Below are positions 56,111 to 64,000 of a stretch of 64,000 nucleotides of DNA, one piece after another. The stretch's first letter is position 1; each line of letters opens with the position of its first letter. Position numbers and translations under genes: made by a program. This DNA is from a bacterium (lineage in GTDB: Bacteria; Babelota; Babeliae; Babelales; RVW-14), in contig CP064957.1 in the NCBI GenBank assembly GCA_016699045.1, positions 496,001 through 560,000 of the forward strand, in the 5' to 3' direction. The notes under the pieces are model-generated. The model searched no databases. It saw only the letters and a list, made by a program, of their open reading frames with translations, and was not told the DNA's origin.

Positions 56111-57547
56111 TCACTTTTCAAAAATAATCAATTGACGCGTTTCTGGGTGAGATGGCAACAGCACCGCGTTCCTAAAAAATTTCTTTCCCTCTTCAAGTAC
56201 TCGATCTATATTGTACGTTTTTAATGAATATTTAGACAAATGCTTAAAAAAATTAGGATCTGTTACAATCATTGAATCATCTAATGCAACAAACTCAAGA
56301 ACCAATGCCTTATGCGTTAGCATTGCCAGTATGGACAGAACATGTTCAAGTTTTTCATTCATGCCCAAAACAAGATGGTGCAATAACCCAAGACACAACA
56401 CAACATCAGATTGCAAGCGATCATGCGCTGGCAAAAAAAGCGGCGTTTTTTTAAATTCATCAGTTTGATAAACACTATCAGTTGGCACTGCACCAAAAGC
56501 AGAGCGTTGTAAATCTTTAAATGATAAAAAAAGTGGAAGAATATTTAGATTTTCTTGCTTGGCAAAACGATATAAAAAATCAACACATGATTCATCGATA
56601 TCAGTTGCAGTAACTTTGGCCCCAAGCTTTGCTGCTAAAATAGAAAACCAGCCAGTATTCGCACCCAAATCTAAAACACTTTTAGGCTTGTACTGCTGCA
56701 AAACCTGATAAACGCCCTTTTGCTTTTCTTTCCAATTAGTCTGATCATCAAAAGAAAAATTCTCTTTTTTTTCTTCATAATAGGCAACATAACTACCACT
56801 GCGCGAAGCAACCTCAAGCGCTTCGATAGACGCCAAAACATCGCGACAACAATCTTGAAAAGATTTGCGCTCAGCACAGGTAAGGGCATAATACAATCGG
56901 GCAGTCTGAAACGCCGTTTGTATCTTAGAACAGGCCCCTTGCATCCGAATCATATCGTGCCAAGTTGTTGAATGATTCCCTCTATTACACGCATTGTGCC
57001 ACAAGAGCTCTCGCGCACCTTTGTAATCTTTTCGACTCATAATAATTAATGGGAAAAGTATGTAAGGCAAAAACATTTTCTCAAAAATAATGTAATTAAA
57101 TCCCTTATTTTGAGGATCTATTTCTTTGTACCACGCCTCTTTTACTCGATTTTCTTTTTTTATTATCGATAAAAAATCAATAAAGACAGGCTTGAAACCA
57201 TTAAACACAATATTTTCAGGCAATGCATCTTTAAGAGTTAACCCATAAGTATCCAAATCAAGAAAAAGCTGCACGTGAAAGCGTGCAGCCTCTTTAAAAG
57301 CACTTACTGCCCACTCACTTGGATATGAGATAATATGTTTTTCGTGACTCAAAAAACCCTGCTGATCTGCTTGCTCTGTTCTTACAATACCAATCTTTTC
57401 CAAATGATTTTTTTTATACTGCTTCAATAAATCTTGAGCTTCAGACCAATAAGTTTTATCAATTTCTCTTAAAATATGATCCTGAGCATCATACACTTTA
57501 CCCTGCATATCATAACCAACAAGGCGCTTATTATTATGATTCAACAT
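56111..57547 (-). CDS. SAM-dependent methyltransferase with a kinase-like N-terminal half
   Basis: A 478-residue protein. In the N-terminal half, LTLKDALPENIVFN with D107 and N112 (the catalytic-loop D-x4-N of kinases) is followed by VFIDF (D124, like the DFG site), so this part resembles the catalytic loop of the kinase fold, although the ATP-binding N-lobe is not obvious. The C-terminal half is a class I methyltransferase with DLGANTGWFSILA (about 295) and LCLGLLHHLV. Similar two-part proteins occur in glycan and nodulation loci; whether the first half phosphorylates anything is unknown. Weak ribosome site. Confidence 0.72.
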   Translation of the reverse strand: MLNHNNKRLVGYDMQGKVYDAQDHILREIDKTYWSEAQDLLKQYKKNHLEKIGIVRTEQADQQGFLSHEKHIISYPSEWAVSAFKEAARFHVQLFLDLDTYGLTLKDALPENIVFNGFKPVFIDFLSIIKKENRVKEAWYKEIDPQNKGFNYIIFEKMFLPYILFPLIIMSRKDYKGARELLWHNACNRGNHSTTWHDMIRMQGACSKIQTAFQTARLYYALTCAERKSFQDCCRDVLASIEALEVASRSGSYVAYYEEKKENFSFDDQTNWKEKQKGVYQVLQQYKPKSVLDLGANTGWFSILAAKLGAKVTATDIDESCVDFLYRFAKQENLNILPLFLSFKDLQRSAFGAVPTDSVYQTDEFKKTPLFLPAHDRLQSDVVLCLGLLHHLVLGMNEKLEHVLSILAMLTHKALVLEFVALDDSMIVTDPNFFKHLSKYSLKTYNIDRVLEEGKKFFRNAVLLPSHPETRQLIIFEK

Positions 57548-57557
57548 TATAAATACT

Positions 57558-57683
57558 CTAATACAGCTTAAGAGAACAACATGAAAACCATTTAAAACAG
57601 GAACAATTTTTTGAACTAGTCATATTACTACTCATTTGAAAATCACCATTCGATACATATTCATAACTACCAACATTACGCAT
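57558..57683 (-). CDS. Possible small Cys-rich peptide gene
   Basis: A 41-codon frame in a 175-base gap between two glycan genes. The product is Ser/Asn-rich with a Cys-rich end (NCSCFKWFSCC). It has no good ribosome site. It lies in frame with the upstream gene beyond its stop codon, but related genes end near the same place, so readthrough is unlikely. It may be chance in AT-rich sequence. Confidence 0.25.
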   Translation of the reverse strand: MRNVGSYEYVSNGDFQMSSNMTSSKNCSCFKWFSCCSLKLY

Positions 57684-57722
57684 ATATAAAACAATATTTA
57701 TCTGTAACCATATCTCCTTGTT

Positions 57723-59429
57723 TTAGAAATCAGGCCAACGATTTTGAGAAATAATGGGCAAATGATTAATAATGGAACCACAGACATAATCAAACATCTT
57801 ACTATTCCCAGGCATCAAAGCATCAGCTTTTGAAAAATTCAATATATTGTGACCAGTTAATGAATAATTAAAAAGATCAAATTTAATTGAATAAACAAAA
57901 TGATATAAATATAAAAATTTCCATGCTTGTTGTTGATTATAAAGGCGCTCTTTAATAGATAGTGGATTATGAACTAAACGTTCTAATAAAGAAAAATATG
58001 CATCATAATTTTCAGGATCGTACGTAAACCCTTTTTGCGCATACGGCGCATGCCCAAGAGTAACAACAGGAACCCCAGCACAAGCCATTTCAATACCAAG
58101 AGTCGTAGTAAAAACAAGTCCGGCAGTAATATAATCAAATAAATCATACGCCTGAATATTGGTATCTGGTCTTAAACAAATAATATTACTTGTTAAATTC
58201 AAACCAATACAAAAATCATACATACCTTGCCTTGTTATAGGAAAATATTTATTCCATTCACCAGGATGAACTTTGAGAATTAAATTGAAATTTGGCTTTG
58301 TTTTAAAAAAAGTAATTACCTTTTCTAGCCATACAGGCATAGCTCCAAAAGATGAGGGGGATTCAAGTGCTGCAGCATCCCATATAATATTAATTGGCAA
58401 CAAAAATGTCGGCTTAGAAAAATCGATATGACTCAATGATTGCTGAACTACTTTTACCACACAAGAAGCTGGATTTGCCGTATTAACATTCATATTAATA
58501 CCAGTTTTTCCATTCTTTAAATATGCCGTGACTAAAGCCTTTTGAGCATCAGAAAGATCTCTATTTTTCCAAGTTAACCAAATATCAGAAAAATCAGTTG
58601 GCACAACATCCGCATTAAAATTGTAACACCAAGTATTACGCACATAACCTATTGTTGAATTAAAATAAGGAATTTTTTTTCGAGCTGCTATGATTTTGAT
58701 AATAGACCAAGGATAATAAAAACTTCCATTTGAATAAATCACATCAGGACTAATATCGTCGAATGCTTTTTTTAAAGCTTCAATCATCAAAATAATATTA
58801 AATAAATATGACTTTAATTTTTTTTTATAATCGTTAACACACTGAATATCACCAACAAGTTCATTATTTTTAATAATATCTACAATCCATTTGCCAACAG
58901 GCATAGAATCATAAAGCCAATGTTCATAATCAGCAATGTCATAACTTTCACAAAGTTGACGAGTATCACATTTTTGAGTTTCTAAAATATAGTTACGTAA
59001 TTCAAATGGAACAACATCCAACCACTGCAACCATAGTTCATTATCTGCATCTTGGATAATCTTATTATTCTTGTGAAATTGCTCTTTATCTCTAACCGGA
59101 TCATCGATATAACTACCCCAAATGCCACCAAAAAGACTTGTCTCTCCCTCTTGAATCCCACCCTCAATCAAAGAAACGATTTTGGCTCCACGTAATTTCA
59201 GGGCCTGCGCAAGCATCCAATCATGAATGCGATTAACTTCACAAACAGAAAAAGAGAGCGCAAATAAAATTCTTTGTCGTTTTAAATCAGATGGCATGCT
59301 ACTTACTAAAATATCAATCTGTTGATTAATTTTTTGAATTTTGTTTCGTAATTCATTACGCTTGCGCATACGTAAAAATTGTCGCAGGTGATTTTTTACT
59401 TTAATTAAAGTATTTTTTACTTCAAACAT
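57723..59429 (-). CDS. Capsule polysaccharide biosynthesis-like protein
   Basis: A 568-residue protein of the capsule-synthesis type (Kdo-transferase/KpsS-like family). Conserved end region: TTLGIEMACAGVPVVTLG and APYAQKGFTYDPENY. Its neighbour at 59453-61116 shares both stretches (GTAGLEISLMGKPVILAG, AHYAQKGFTHDAS). The N-terminus is basic and amphipathic. Such proteins transfer or modify sugars on a lipid anchor in the cytosol. No signal or membrane segments. Confidence 0.8.
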   Translation of the reverse strand: MFEVKNTLIKVKNHLRQFLRMRKRNELRNKIQKINQQIDILVSSMPSDLKRQRILFALSFSVCEVNRIHDWMLAQALKLRGAKIVSLIEGGIQEGETSLFGGIWGSYIDDPVRDKEQFHKNNKIIQDADNELWLQWLDVVPFELRNYILETQKCDTRQLCESYDIADYEHWLYDSMPVGKWIVDIIKNNELVGDIQCVNDYKKKLKSYLFNIILMIEALKKAFDDISPDVIYSNGSFYYPWSIIKIIAARKKIPYFNSTIGYVRNTWCYNFNADVVPTDFSDIWLTWKNRDLSDAQKALVTAYLKNGKTGINMNVNTANPASCVVKVVQQSLSHIDFSKPTFLLPINIIWDAAALESPSSFGAMPVWLEKVITFFKTKPNFNLILKVHPGEWNKYFPITRQGMYDFCIGLNLTSNIICLRPDTNIQAYDLFDYITAGLVFTTTLGIEMACAGVPVVTLGHAPYAQKGFTYDPENYDAYFSLLERLVHNPLSIKERLYNQQQAWKFLYLYHFVYSIKFDLFNYSLTGHNILNFSKADALMPGNSKMFDYVCGSIINHLPIISQNRWPDF

Positions 59430-59452
59430 TACTCTCTTACCAACTTTTTTTA

Positions 59453-61116
59453 TTACAAATCAAACAACATACACCATTTTTCAACTAAGGCATCACTCAT
59501 CACAAAGTCACGCCCTGCAACAATGCTATCACAAATAAAATCAATAAAATCATTTTTTCCAGGTAAGAGGAGCGAAGCCTGATCAAATCTAAAATAACGA
59601 TTTTGTGAGTATTCCAAAACTTCAAAAGGAATTTGTCGCTGTAAAAAGAAAGAATATGCATACTGACGAGCTAAATCTCTTGCTCGCTCAGCAAGTAAAG
59701 GCAACTGAGCGGCAGATTTTAAATAAGCACGATACTCTTCCTTAGTTGATGCATCATGAGTAAAACCCTTTTGCGCATAATGAGCCTGTCCGGCAAGGAT
59801 CACTGGCTTACCCATCAATGAGATTTCAAGCCCTGCGGTACCACAAACAGTCACGGCCCCATCAATAAGTTGATAAAAATTTAAAGGACTTACCTCATCA
59901 TGCATAGAAATTATTTTTACATGCTCTGGCAATGACGGAAAATTTTGCTTAATAAATTGTTCAAGCCCGCTGTATGGATTTTCCCAAGATTCAGCGGGAT
60001 GAATTTTTATCAACCACGTTACGTCAGGAACCGCAGCAATATGAACTACCGTATCAAAAATCCATTCATTAAAAGTAGCGTAAGGCATTGGAACATAATC
60101 CCCAACATTGTCCCAATTAATATGACAAAAAATACCCCACACAGGTTTATTGCTCGTTATTTTGTAACGGTCTTTTAGAGCTTGAATATCATCTTGATAA
60201 ATGCCAAATGATTTCATATCAAAACTAATTTGCTTCTTGTAACGATTTGATAAAAATTTATCAAGACGTTTCTTTTCAATCTCTAATAAAGGAACAGATT
60301 TTCTTTGTTCCCATGCATTGCAACTTATACTATAAAAATCAATAGGCTCTGAGTTAATATGCTTAAAATAAAATTGATAAAGCATGTAAGACGACATCCA
60401 GGCAGTAACAGAAATATTTTTTGCCAATGCATTATGTAAAGCAGGCCCCAATCAATGTACGTTCCATGTGACATAAATAACTGGTTTGGCTTATAACTGT
60501 CTATTGCGGCATAAGAAGCTGCAGCAACCAGCAACCCTGCATACGTATAATCCAACAAAACATCATCTCTATCCTTAATATCATGCCCGCGTGAATAGCG
60601 AATTAAAGCTGATGAAATATTTTTTCCAATATTAACACCCTTGAATGTCAACGAATCTAACGAATCCCAAGTCACCATATGAGCCTGCTTTAAAAGCTCA
60701 ACACGATCTTGTTGAGTAATAAAATCCCCAACAAATGAATACGGCAGCCCTAGTATATCCAAAAAAGAAGCACAGGGTTCCTTGCAATTAGAACATTTTT
60801 TTTCTTTTTTCGAACATTGATAGTCTTGCTGTACTTCACGTCTCACGCATGCTGGCAAAGTTCCATCGCAAATAACCAACTGAACATTAAAACCTCGAAG
60901 CCGAAGAGCAAGGGCAACTGCTCCTTCAATATTAAGTAAAATAGACATCCCACCAGTCACCCAAAAAAGAATTTTAGGAGCTGTTGTTTTTATCGGGACA
61001 GCTAAAGGATTTTTAAAAAGATTTTTTACCTGATTTCGCTTAAATTTTGCTTGTTGATAATCATGCAAAAAAACAGATGCTCTCTTCTTTAATCCCAAAA
61101 CTTTTTTCAAAATCAT
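59453..61116 (-). pseudogene. Capsule polysaccharide biosynthesis-like protein, frameshifted
   Basis: Two frames, 60325-61116 and 59453-60451, encode one protein of about 554 residues. The first frame is right until SHGTYIDWG, then runs off into unrelated sequence; the second resumes with GPALHNALAKN. A fifth G in the four-G run at 60446-60449 (minus strand) would restore the single frame. It is a paralogue of the previous gene. The N-terminal part has an uncommon Cys cluster (C90, C101, C108, C111, C115) that may bind zinc or an iron-sulfur cluster. The start ATG overlaps the amidase stop. Confidence 0.8.
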
Positions 61117-62513
61117 AAACCAATCTCGGCGTGATCAAGTTTACTATTTCTTGCTTTTTTAAGCGTTGGATAGGTTGACACCGGCAACAAACCTAATGAA
61201 ACAAGATGATTAATAAAAGTAAATAAGTGTAAATCCTGATACCGACGAGTCACAAGCTGCACACCAAAAGGCATTCCTGATGGCGCCCTAAAAACAGGCG
61301 CACTCACTGCAGGTACATACGTCATCGTCCACATAAGCGCAGGATCTGGTAATTCTATCTCATGACGCAAAGGAGCTTGGCCTGCCGTACTGAGCGAAAC
61401 AAGTACATCATAATCGTTAAAAACATCATCAACTAAACAAACCATATCTCGCTGATCTGCTAATGCCTGGTGATAATCTTTGACGGTGATAATCAACCCA
61501 TCTTCTATCAGCTCAGCCATTCTTTCAGATACCAATTCTTTTTGCTTAAACTCTTCTTGGAAATAATACGCAAGCGATTTGTTATAAATTATTCGATGCA
61601 CATCGTGAGCATTATTCACTTGTTCAGGCATTGTAACTTCTTCAACTTCAACACCATCAGCTCCTGCAAGTTTTTGCACCCAATCAATCATAGATTTTTG
61701 TGCATAATCATAAGCGTAATCCCACGTATGGCTACGCACAAAACCCACCCGCCATGGTTTTTTACGCGAACCTTCAGGCAAAGAATAATTATCCAATGCT
61801 GCATGAATAAAAGGATAATCTTTACCAGAAACTCTGAGAACATTTAAAGCATGGGCCAAATCTTGTACATGACTAACAAAAAAACCAACAGAATCCAACG
61901 TGTCCGTCGTCTTTAAAATACCTGTACGCGGAATAAGCCCAAACGATGGCTTAACACCATACACGCCACAAAAGCTTGCCGGCCTTACTATGGAACCTGC
62001 TGTCTGCGTACCCAACGCAACGGGAAGCATCCCGGTTGCCACTGCAACAGCAGAACCACTCGAAGATGTTCCTGGAGAAAAGGCAGCATCGTGAGGATTA
62101 GTGGTTTCACTCAGCGCATGAACACCAAATTCAGCTGATGATGTCTTTCCGGGCATAATACCACCCGCACGCTCAACATGATACACAACACGCGCGTCAT
62201 TGCCAGGACAAAATCCTTGCCATAAAGCACTGCCCATTTGTGTCTGAAAATACTTGGTGTTAATAATATCCTTAATCCCAACCGGAATTCCTTCAAGCGC
62301 CCTAAGCTGCCCTTTTTGAATATTTTCTCGCGCTAACAGCGCTTTTTGTAAAAAATATTCAGCATCAAAATGTTCCCACGCATTAAAGATCATGTCAGAA
62401 TTTTGGACAAAGCGAATCATTGATTCGGCAACAAAAACAGGATCTAACATCTTTTTGCGATAAGCCTGTAAAGTTTGCTGAATACTATAATCTAAAAAAA
62501 AGCCATGTTGCAT
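61113..62513 (-). CDS. Amidase-signature-family hydrolase
   Basis: A 466-residue amidase. Numbering from the upstream GTG at 62522 (three residues more), the catalytic triad is visible: K84 in GIKDI, the cis-Ser in GTSSSGSA (about S154), and the nucleophile S177 in GTQTAGSIVRPAS. I place the start at 62513, where GGGTGG stands five bases before the ATG; the GTG at 62522 is the alternative. GatA is unlikely, since gatB and gatC are not nearby. In this locus it could remove or add an amide on a sugar, or supply ammonia to the amidotransferase gene next door. Confidence 0.85.
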   Translation of the reverse strand: MQHGFFLDYSIQQTLQAYRKKMLDPVFVAESMIRFVQNSDMIFNAWEHFDAEYFLQKALLARENIQKGQLRALEGIPVGIKDIINTKYFQTQMGSALWQGFCPGNDARVVYHVERAGGIMPGKTSSAEFGVHALSETTNPHDAAFSPGTSSSGSAVAVATGMLPVALGTQTAGSIVRPASFCGVYGVKPSFGLIPRTGILKTTDTLDSVGFFVSHVQDLAHALNVLRVSGKDYPFIHAALDNYSLPEGSRKKPWRVGFVRSHTWDYAYDYAQKSMIDWVQKLAGADGVEVEEVTMPEQVNNAHDVHRIIYNKSLAYYFQEEFKQKELVSERMAELIEDGLIITVKDYHQALADQRDMVCLVDDVFNDYDVLVSLSTAGQAPLRHEIELPDPALMWTMTYVPAVSAPVFRAPSGMPFGVQLVTRRYQDLHLFTFINHLVSLGLLPVSTYPTLKKARNSKLDHAEIGL

Positions 62514-62527
62514 TGTAACCACCCAAT

Positions 62528-63718
62528 CTAAAGATTTTCTTTGTTGGTTTTTTCAATTAATTCTTCAACAAAAGGCTTAACAGATTTTCGTTGTTCTTTA
62601 CTTTTAAAATTAATTGGCATTGCAATTTTACCAAGTTTTTTTAAACGATGACCTTCCATAATTTTATGAAATTCATCTTCCGTTAAACCAGTAATTTTTA
62701 AATAATAATCAAGCGCATCAGGCCTCATTGAATCATGTTTTTTTGCTAATTCAAAGCCCTCTTCACGCGTCAACAAACCGGCGCGCACATCAACACTCGC
62801 ATGAAATGTTCCTCGACCATAGCCACGCTTGAGATAGCAGGTAAAGTCATGCACACCCGGCATAATGCACTCAGCACTTTTATAACGTTTATAGGTACCA
62901 TCAATGTTCGTTTCTTTCCAGGCATAGTTATCACGTACAAACTCCATTTGGCGCTCATCATCCCAAAAAATATAGTCGCCCAAATGAATGCCATGAACGC
63001 CCACCTTCAAACATTCCTCTGGTGTGGGATTTTTGAATGGTGCAAGATCTTTCATAGTCAAATAATCACAGACCATTTCTTCAGGCTTACGCTTAGCAGA
63101 AACAGCGAGGAAATAATCTTTATCAAATTGCAAACGCTTACATTTGTACGATGCTCGCCCAGACGACTCAGATATTGACTCGCCCCAAATAAGTAAAGGA
63201 ATTTTGTAAGCCACAGCAACTTGCAAAGGAAATGCTCCAACGCCGGCATGACAATGCCAACAAGCATCCCCAATAGCCTCAAGAGAGCGGCGAGCGGTAC
63301 GATTTACTAAGTTTCGGTTTGGCGTAAACATAATGTGATCAACATTAAATTTCTCAAGTGAATTCAAAAGATTGTACATTCCCGTGCCACTAAACCAATT
63401 ATGGCTAAACGTCACCGCCAAAGGCTTCATCCCATAAACTTTAGTAAGTACATGTAGCTGAAAGGTACTGTCTTTCCCGCCACTAATGGGAATAATACAA
63501 TCGTAGTTATCACCAGATTTTGCTTTTGCATCGTCCAATATCGCCCTTAAATCTTTTTCGCGTTCAGCCCAATTAATATGCATTTTTTCTTCAGAAGAAC
63601 GACAAGCCTGGCAAATACCCATCTCATCAAAATCAACTCCTTCTTGAGTTTCGGGAATGCAACAACGAATACAATATTGTAAATCTTGAAAAGGAGTCGT
63701 GTTTTTTTGATCGTTCAT
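62528..63718 (-). CDS. N-acetyl sugar amidotransferase
   Basis: A 396-residue enzyme of the WbpG/PseA family. N-terminal Cys pairs (C16, C19, C20 and C36, C39) probably bind a metal; the PP-loop SGGKDS is at residues 79-84; WGESISESSGR follows. It turns an N-acetyl group on a sugar into an acetamidino group using ATP and ammonia from a glutaminase partner. WbpG-type proteins use a HisH-like glutaminase, which I do not see here. Six bases from the amidase. Confidence 0.9.
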   Translation of the reverse strand: MNDQKNTTPFQDLQYCIRCCIPETQEGVDFDEMGICQACRSSEEKMHINWAEREKDLRAILDDAKAKSGDNYDCIIPISGGKDSTFQLHVLTKVYGMKPLAVTFSHNWFSGTGMYNLLNSLEKFNVDHIMFTPNRNLVNRTARRSLEAIGDACWHCHAGVGAFPLQVAVAYKIPLLIWGESISESSGRASYKCKRLQFDKDYFLAVSAKRKPEEMVCDYLTMKDLAPFKNPTPEECLKVGVHGIHLGDYIFWDDERQMEFVRDNYAWKETNIDGTYKRYKSAECIMPGVHDFTCYLKRGYGRGTFHASVDVRAGLLTREEGFELAKKHDSMRPDALDYYLKITGLTEDEFHKIMEGHRLKKLGKIAMPINFKSKEQRKSVKPFVEELIEKTNKENL

Positions 63719-63730
63719 AATGTTTTCTTT

Positions 63731-64000
63731 CTAAAAAACGGTAGAGCTTTGTACTGCAGGTTGATGAAATTTCGCAAGAAATTCTTCACGAAGTACGCCA
63801 TAATCTATAATATCGACAAACTGCCCATGCTTAAACAAGGCCTGTCGACGAATCCCTTCTTCTTTCATCATCATATAACAAGCCAATTTTTGCATAGCAA
63901 TATTATTAACAGATGTTCCACAGTAAATTCTATGTAAATTAAGTTCCAAAAAAGTATGCTTTAGTAACATAATCGAAGCTTCTTTGGAATAACCTTTCCC
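63731..64000 (-). CDS. GNAT-family N-acetyltransferase (partial)
   Basis: The frame is open to the window edge and gives about 90 residues. GKGYSKEAS is the CoA-binding motif A of GNAT enzymes; the end EEGIRRQALFKHG followed by FVDIIDYGVLREEF is the usual RimJ/PseH-like closing. It should acetylate an amino-sugar nucleotide, in line with the amidotransferase next to it. The N-terminus lies beyond 64000. Confidence 0.78.
   Translation of the reverse strand, partial: GKGYSKEASIMLLKHTFLELNLHRIYCGTSVNNIAMQKLACYMMMKEEGIRRQALFKHGQFVDIIDYGVLREEFLAKFHQPAVQSSTVF

Noticed and set aside
57558..57725. Readthrough extension of the capsule protein at 57723
   Set aside because: The paralogue at 59453 stops at the equivalent place, so no longer form is expected.
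61113..62513. gatA for Asp/Glu-tRNA amidotransferase
   Set aside because: No gatB or gatC next to it, and its neighbours are sugar enzymes; the amidase signature alone does not decide.
1..64000. CRISPR array, tRNA genes, rRNA or prophage
   Set aside because: No regularly spaced repeats, no tRNA T-loop signature in the gaps, and no phage structural genes were found by eye.

Overview
The window is 64 kb of AT-rich bacterial DNA, densely packed with genes in short overlapping operons on both strands. It is dominated by surface-glycan biosynthesis. About 45 protein genes can be supported. I see no tRNA, rRNA, CRISPR array, prophage or transposase gene. MurE carries the DNPR motif typical of meso-diaminopimelate ligases, so the cell makes DAP peptidoglycan. 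Many Sec-signal proteins, an LRR protein, a HINT-type toxin and the small housekeeping content (hisS, murE) suggest a host- or biofilm-associated bacterium with a heavily glycosylated envelope. The overall style resembles Candidatus Dependentiae (TM6), but that is an inference from gene style and not from a marker.

Layout. 0-11 kb (mostly minus): a partial gene, an MFS exporter, an anchored unknown protein, then a glycan operon of a secreted GT-A-like protein, an FAD mutase-like enzyme, AsnB, a GT-C transferase, ManC (frameshifted) and a second GT-C transferase (interrupted by an in-frame amber). 11-13 kb: a secreted leucine-rich-repeat protein convergent with a secreted protein made of two pterin-4a-carbinolamine-dehydratase-like domains. 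13-17 kb: two tandem GT-C paralogues and galE. 17-19 kb: a HINT polymorphic toxin with two tandem candidate immunity paralogues. 19-26 kb: hisS, a coiled-coil protein, a gene-free 0.8 kb, an M16 zinc protease split by a frameshift, and murE. 26-34 kb: a GT-C protein, a GT-C/P-loop-kinase fusion, a class II aldolase, a secreted basic-tailed protein and a duplicated nucleotidyltransferase. 34-46.4 kb: a large GT-C block with a GDPD-like protein, two GT2 synthases and a methyltransferase, bordered on both sides by paired palindromic repeats. 46.5-64 kb (minus): a second polysaccharide locus with GT2/GT4 transferases, methyltransferases, a DegT aminotransferase, a cupin, a CDP-paratose-2-epimerase-like SDR, two capsule-synthesis proteins, an amidase, an N-acetyl sugar amidotransferase and the end of a GNAT acetyltransferase.

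How the genes fit together. Cytosolic enzymes (ManC, GalE, the epimerase, aminotransferase, amidotransferase, cupin and nucleotidyltransferases) would make activated sugars. GT2 enzymes of the DPM/GtrB type would load some of them onto polyprenyl phosphate. The eleven GT-C membrane proteins, six of them one paralogous family with a shared DD-x-G first-loop motif and an RP(M/L) motif, would use those lipid-linked sugars on the outer face of the membrane.

Four otherwise conserved genes are broken: three by a one-base loss in a homopolymer and one by an amber codon. Either the read set has homopolymer errors or these genes are being lost; the two cannot be told apart from this sequence alone.
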